Below are positions 59,594 to 64,000 of a DNA stretch of 64,000 bases, piece after piece (position 1 is the stretch's first letter; every line of letters begins with the position of its first letter). The DNA lies in contig JABYQU010000011.1 of assembly GCA_022264855.1 (NCBI GenBank), positions 186,001 through 250,000 of the forward strand. Reading direction: 5' to 3'. This DNA is from Lenzites betulinus. Taxonomy: Eukaryota > Basidiomycota > Agaricomycetes > Polyporales > Polyporaceae. The notes below the pieces were generated by a model. That model ran no database searches. It saw nothing but the letters and a program-made list of their open reading frames with translations, and had not been told where the DNA came from. The translations under genes were made by a program, and so were the position numbers.

Positions 59594-60610
59594 TGCTCAA
59601 CAAACTCTTGTGTTGCTGGCGGCGTCGCCAGAGGAGCCCAAAGTATAATCCCTTTGATGATTCGCGGTCAGGCAAGATTACAATGAGAAAACAATGTAAC
59701 ATACTTTCGTTATCTGAAGAGCGCCCTGAATTGCGCTGAACAGCTCGTCGATTACTGCATCGACTTCGAGCCCCTTGCTGCGATGAGCTATCTGCCTGAT
59801 ACCCCACATGTTGAGTTGTAGGAGGCGTCGGGAGAAGGCTTGTTGCATCTCTGCTGGCTGTGATAGTATAAAGTGAATTTTAGTACCTTCCATTCAGGCG
59901 GACTCGAAGATCTTACTGCTGTGTTGAAAGACGGCCGCCTCTGCTGGACTGTAGTGCACAATCTGTAAGGAGCCTGTCGGGCACGGTACATTCTCCACAT
60001 CTTGGGAGGGGAAACACCGTCGTCGAGGCGAATGCTCACGTATGCCGTCTTCCTCTGAATGAGTGTTCCGGACGTCAGCGCGACGGCGAGTTTGTGCACT
60101 CTCAACTTCCGAATACACCGAGACAACTTGAACCTGGGCCGGTGATAGGTGTCTGTCTGCCGGTCGTCGGCGAGAGCTCCGCCGGGATGAGGAGACCAAC
60201 TGTGTAGTTCTTCTTTCACGCATATCACAATGAACACTTCAGCAGCATGAAGCAGATGCCAGTCGGCAGAGTCTGAAGTGTAGCCAAAGGCAACCGTGAA
60301 GTGTCTGAAAGATATCAGAGTTAACTTTCAATAAGAAACCCGTTTCATAACAGCCAACGGCAGCCAGGGTCCAGGGGCGCCGTTGGCGAGTGATGCCACC
60401 AAGAGCACGGCGACGGGAAATTCCTTTATTGGAAAGGCGCATCGTACGCGACGTCGAGCAGGAGTCGGAGAAAGTGTTTGAGCAAGACGCGTCGCGACGC
60501 GTCGGCGAACAGTACGACATCCGAAAAAGGAAATATGAGCGCTCAAGATCATGGAGCAAGATTCGTCGATTTCCGCGCCCTCTCCACATCGTGCACCACG
60601 ACTATACATG
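59594..60610 (-). pseudogene. Coding-like fragments upstream of the Helitron helicase (unrecognised)
   Basis: Several minus-strand stretches read like protein and can be partly joined. VVLFADASRRVLLKHFLRLL lies near 60515. After an acceptor near 60319, HFTVAFGYTSDSADWHLLHA runs on through RKLRVHKLAVALTSGTLIQR, KTAYVSIRLDDGVSPPKMWR and MYRARQAPYRL. After a 59-base intron comes AEMQQAFSRRLLQLNMWGIR and VDAVIDELFSAIQGALQITK, followed near 59650 by IILWAPLATPP. A complete open gene could not be assembled: the piece near 60515 hits a stop without a good donor, and the end is unresolved. It may be a host gene fragment captured by the Helitron, or a decayed gene next to it. Confidence 0.4.
60487..60502. 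repeat. 16-bp perfect palindrome with two ACGCGT boxes
   Basis: ACGCGTCGCGACGCGT equals its own reverse complement and contains two copies of ACGCGT, the MluI cell-cycle box core. It lies in the coding-like fragments beside the Helitron and may be coincidental. Confidence 0.5.
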
Positions 60611-60823
60611 GAGACCGTCTCTTTAGGTTTTTTTTTTCAACCTTGTGGCTGTTATAACATATAACTCTCACTCAACGACGTGCCGCGGCTGCCAATGAGA
60701 GTGAATTCCAAAGCAGGCAACTTCCCAAAAAGGAACACCCTTGCTATTCTATAGAAGATTAAATCAAGACATTTACGTGTAGTGTTTATTCTACCCTGAA
60801 CCGGCCCCGACCCTGGCAATGCC

Positions 60824-63807
60824 CTACGCAAAAAGCTTCTCCGCACTATGTGTATAAGTTAGTACAAATCCCCTTGGTGTGCGCTCAAACTTACGCGAAT
60901 ATCCAGAGGTTCTGGGGGTTGTTGTAAGTGTCGGCGGTGTACGGGAATCGGACTGTGCGGGAAAGAGGCGCATTAGTGGGGCACACGCGGAAAAACGTCT
61001 TATGCTTATGCAACTGACACTGTGGAAGCTCCGACTTGTACGCTGTACAAAGGAAGTCAGCGGTATATTGTGTACAGCATTATCATGCACTAACCAATGG
61101 GCGTCGTCTCGTCCAGGAAGCTGTAGGCTGTCATGCAAAAGCAGTGAGTACACAAACAAGGTTGTCGTTCTTGCAGTACGCTCACCGGTACGCCAGTTGT
61201 GACTGAATGGTGAGGTTTAAGTTAATTTAGTGCATCGCGATCGAAGAATCTCATGGCATACCGGAAGTCACCCGAGACGAGGCTATCCAGTCTACTCGTC
61301 AGTGAACTGTCTCGCTTCGCATAGCGTATAACTCACAGATCTGGAGGAGCCAAGGGGTCCTATAACCACCCTGTGAGCATTTAGGACGACGATGGTGTAT
61401 GGGAACTGCTTACATCCTTGAGGTTCGCAGTCTTGATTTCAGAGTCGATGTCTGACCACTCCAGCACCTGGTTACCAGCCATGCCTAGCAAACAACACAA
61501 ACCATCAGTTCCGGTGTTCTTTGCCAGTGATGTGTGGGACTACAAAGACGCACCCTTGAACTGCATGTCGAGACCAGGCTTGCCGCCGAAGACGGCAGTC
61601 TTTGTGTTGTGACGCTCATACATGAGGGTGCTGAACATCGCACACGTAGAGGCACAGTCTCCGTTGCTGACTGTTTTCATAAATCAGTCAACCATGCGTA
61701 ACGAGATCTGTCTCAGTGGGCTTTTACCGATCGCAATTTTGCTGCGGGAACATTGTCAGGATCAAATGCGACAGGCATACAAACAACGTGATACACACCT
61801 GGGGTCAAACTGAGGGTCCTCGGGCAGATCCACGATGAAAGTGGAGTCGTCCTACATGCCATGTCAGAGACGTCTAGTAAAGCAGACATTGCTATCTCAC
61901 CTCGAAGCGCTGAGATTCGAAGTAGGTCTGGCCATTGATCTGCCGTGTCGTCGGGGGGTTCATGTAGTTGTCCGTTGCCGGTTGGCGAGTGTTGTTCCGG
62001 AACAACCAGTTGGCCGGCGTGAAGAACGAGATGCTGGGAGGCACGCCAAGCGCGATGTCAGACGCGACGATCTTCTGTGCGAGTGGGTTCGCGCGTGCCG
62101 CCGCTTCGAAACCACTGCAAGTCGCCCCCCGGCGGTGTGAGCTATATCACACATGCCCGCAAGCGCTGTAGTACGCTCACAAGTTGGGGAAGTCACCAAG
62201 GCTCTTGGTGCCGGACAGGAACACGTGTAGATATTCACCAAGGTTCACGTAGCCGCCTGTGATATTCAGCTAGGCGTCAGCATCATCGAAGTAGCATGTG
62301 TGTAACTACTCCTCGTACCGCCGTTGTTAGTTAAATCGACCAAAAGTTGGCTTACACCAGCATCTTGGAACGCGGTCATGGCGGACGCAACGTCGATCTG
62401 GAACTGGTTGAAGTCGGCAGGCGAAAACGAGCCGACGAACATCTACATTGTGCGCAAAGGCTGCTCAGCAACAGTTTGAACCCTCTTCCGCATGTCACTT
62501 ACAACGCCGGTCTTCTTGTCCGGCAGGATGTACGACTTGACCACATCCTCGCTGCCGTTGACGGATGGCAGCGTCGGCTGGGACTTGCTGGGAAGTCCGA
62601 TCACGAGTTTTGAGGCGGCGTCGACAATGCCAGCCTTCGCGAGCTTCCTGGACCCCCCTGACGACCTTTCAACTAGGGCGCTGACTTTGCCGTCTACTCC
62701 GTTCGTGGTGGGCTTGACAGCGCAGTTGACCGCCCAGCTGTAGTGCGCGCGACCGGTCGGTGATAGTTAGCGCGAGAGGGCCACCAAGTGCGTTTGTGCG
62801 ATGGGACTCACAAGTCCGCGCCGTCTGTGAATGGCACGCCCGGGTAGTTCGTGAGATATGGCACTGATACTGTTTCCGGACGCGTTGAGTTCGCGGGGAT
62901 GAGTTTGAGCGTGAGGGTTGTCTGCGTCGGGAACTGTGGTCCCGAGATGTCGCCAAGGCGCTGCGCGTAAACGTTGCCCACAATACGGTAGCTGCTGAAC
63001 GCGCTGTTCACGCGAACGCCGAGGTCGAGGAAGTTGCCCGATTGCGTCTCCGCAATCTTTACCGCGTAGTCGAATGGGTCCATGCCCTCGATGGCGAGGA
63101 CCCGCGCGCCCGCGAGGCGCTGCCAGTTGAAGTGGATTGAGTCGAAGAACGAGGTGAAGTTCGTGCCCAGCTGCGTCATGAGCTGGACCGAGTCAGGTGC
63201 TACGAACACGCCTTGCACCCCGTTCTCCTCATACGTGACGATGGGCGCTGGGAGCATGTTCTGGAACTGCGTGTAACAGTCAGGAAGCCAGCCTGTTCAG
63301 ATGTGCATGAGATGCATCAGCCTCTCAATCAGGCTATGGTGGCACTGGCAGGAGTTTGTACTCACGTGTGTGCCCATCGTTCAGCTGGTTCGTGAAGTCG
63401 TACACATCCTTGTTGAAATCGAAATCGGTCTGCGGCACATAGTCAGCATTGCGGGTCCACAGTAAAGGCGCGCAGGCACCAACTGCATAGTGTGTCCGGT
63501 TGATCCTTGCGAGTTCCGCGCGGATGTTTGTCGTCGAGTCCTGGAACGGCGGCGGCGACTTCAAGTAGTAGTCCTCGAACGTATAGAAGTCGAACACGCG
63601 CGAGATCACGGTGAGCACGTTCTGGCGCAGCGTCTCGTTGAACGGGAACGACTTCATGCACGCGAGCGCATCTTGTGGTGGTACGAACGTCTTCCCCGCG
63701 ATCTTGACACACGGGTCTGCGGCATGTGCTGTCGGGGCGGCGAGGGCGGCGGGAAGAACGCCGAGCGCGGCCACGAGTGCCGCAAGACGGGCGAAGGAGG
63801 GCGACAT
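60824..63807 (-). CDS. Secreted S41-family peptidase-like protein, copy 2
   Basis: Paralogue of the gene at 41358-44307, same strand. The signal peptide is nearly identical (MSPSFARLAALVAALGVL), and most intron positions that I could compare are shared. Conserved blocks: DPCVKIAGKTFVPP, NKDVYDFTNQLNDGHTR, FVAPDSVQLMTQLGTNF, ARVLAIEGMDPFDYAVK, DCASTCAMFSTLMYERHN (candidate nucleophile Ser retained), GMAGNQVLEW, LLVSGDFRHNWR, AYSFLDETTPI, YTADTYNNPQNLWIFA. The final exon gives ..AAEKLFA with the stop at 60824-60826. No frame-breaking change was seen in the exons I compared, so it is probably functional. Most divergence lies in the third exon (around 62640-62730, e.g. TTNGVDGKVSALVERSSGGS against TNGVDFKDDAQLQKSSGGS). 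TATATAA lies about 70 bases upstream of the ATG. Confidence 0.88.
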
Positions 63808-63875
63808 GCCGGGCAGGAGACCGTGGGTGACGAGAGGCCGAGCGAACGGTTAGCGTTTTCCGAATCGCAGGCTGG

Positions 63876-63882
63876 TTATATA
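63876..63882 (-). promoter_or_regulatory. TATA box of S41 copy 2
   Basis: TATATAA on the minus strand about 70 bases upstream of the ATG at 63807. The surrounding sequence does not match the promoter of copy 1. Confidence 0.5.
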
Positions 63883-64000
63883 TGTGGTTCATCTGAGCTA
63901 TGGATGCCGCAGTGAACGTTGCGGCAACACTCACTGACTCACGACCATAATTCAACTATGGGCATAAGTGTTAGAAAGATCACGCCCGGGTGATCCTTGA

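Larger units (their letters stand above)
53083..59600 (-). mobile_element. Helitron (rolling-circle transposon), 5' end not fixed
   Basis: On the minus strand the element ends with a perfect 8-bp hairpin (CCCGTGCC AAA GGCACGGG), six bases (AAGCTG) and CTAG, followed by T. This is the canonical Helitron 3' structure. It contains an intact Rep/helicase gene and a second intact gene (53178-54480), both in the same orientation. The 5' TC terminus was not identified with confidence; the right boundary given is a minimum. A candidate TC preceded by A is at 60758 (reading leftwards), which would include the coding fragments at 59.6-60.6 kb. Intact genes suggest an autonomous, possibly active element. 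Confidence 0.8.

Noticed and set aside
1..64000. CRISPR array, rRNA or bacterial-type operon signals
   Set aside because: No regularly spaced short repeats, no rRNA-like sequence and no ribosome-binding sites; spliceosomal introns throughout show nuclear fungal DNA.

Overview
The window looks like nuclear DNA from a filamentous basidiomycete, probably a wood-decay Agaricomycete, possibly Polyporales. The genes are GC-rich and split by many introns of about 45-70 bases (GT..AG, usually with a CTAAC/CTAAT-like branch site). Their products have typical fungal architectures, and the two transposon families present are of kinds common in that group. The exact species cannot be read from the sequence. 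Exon joins were worked out by hand from splice signals and reading-frame phase. Where I state that phases close, the summed exon length is a multiple of three with no internal stop.

Layout. 1-162: 3' end of an unrecognised plus-strand gene. 1762-6711 (minus): cohesin subunit Scc3/STAG. It is divergent from 7134-9001 (plus), an RSC7/Npl6-type SWI/SNF-RSC subunit. 9851-14613 (minus): a large Ser/Pro-rich coiled-coil protein. 15.8-16.2 kb: an imperfect tandem repeat. 16666-19945: a complete-looking Tc1/mariner-like transposon with terminal inverted repeats, TA flanks and an 850-residue spliced transposase. 20291-21993 (minus): an unrecognised nuclear protein. 24007-27729 (minus): another Ser/Pro-rich coiled-coil protein. 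29942-31883 (minus): a degenerate protein kinase. 32885-34784 (plus): threonine synthase. 36065-38528 (plus): an F-box/WD40 protein. 39106-39731 (plus): a small four-exon Asterix-family ER membrane protein. 40115-40812 (minus): a BCL7-like protein.

The right third holds two diverged paralogues of a secreted S41-family peptidase (41358-44307 and 60824-63807, both minus). Between them lie a Ser-rich membrane protein (45688-47622), a small nuclear-looking protein (49186-49938), a pepsin-like aspartic protease with a C-terminal membrane anchor (50249-52304) and a Helitron. The Helitron has an intact Rep/helicase gene (55125 to about 59504). It also has a second intact five-exon gene (53178-54480) lying just inside a textbook Helitron 3' terminus (hairpin plus CTAG at 53083-53111).

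Biological themes. Chromatin: cohesin, an RSC7-like and a BCL7-like subunit. Ubiquitin-dependent turnover: the F-box/WD40 protein. Threonine synthesis. Extracellular proteolysis: two S41 genes and one aspartic protease. Two apparently recent transposons. There is no operon-like organisation. The most unusual items are the Helitron with its accessory gene, the intact TIR transposon with an oversized catalytic-domain insertion, the fungal BCL7-like protein, and the kinase with altered catalytic motifs.
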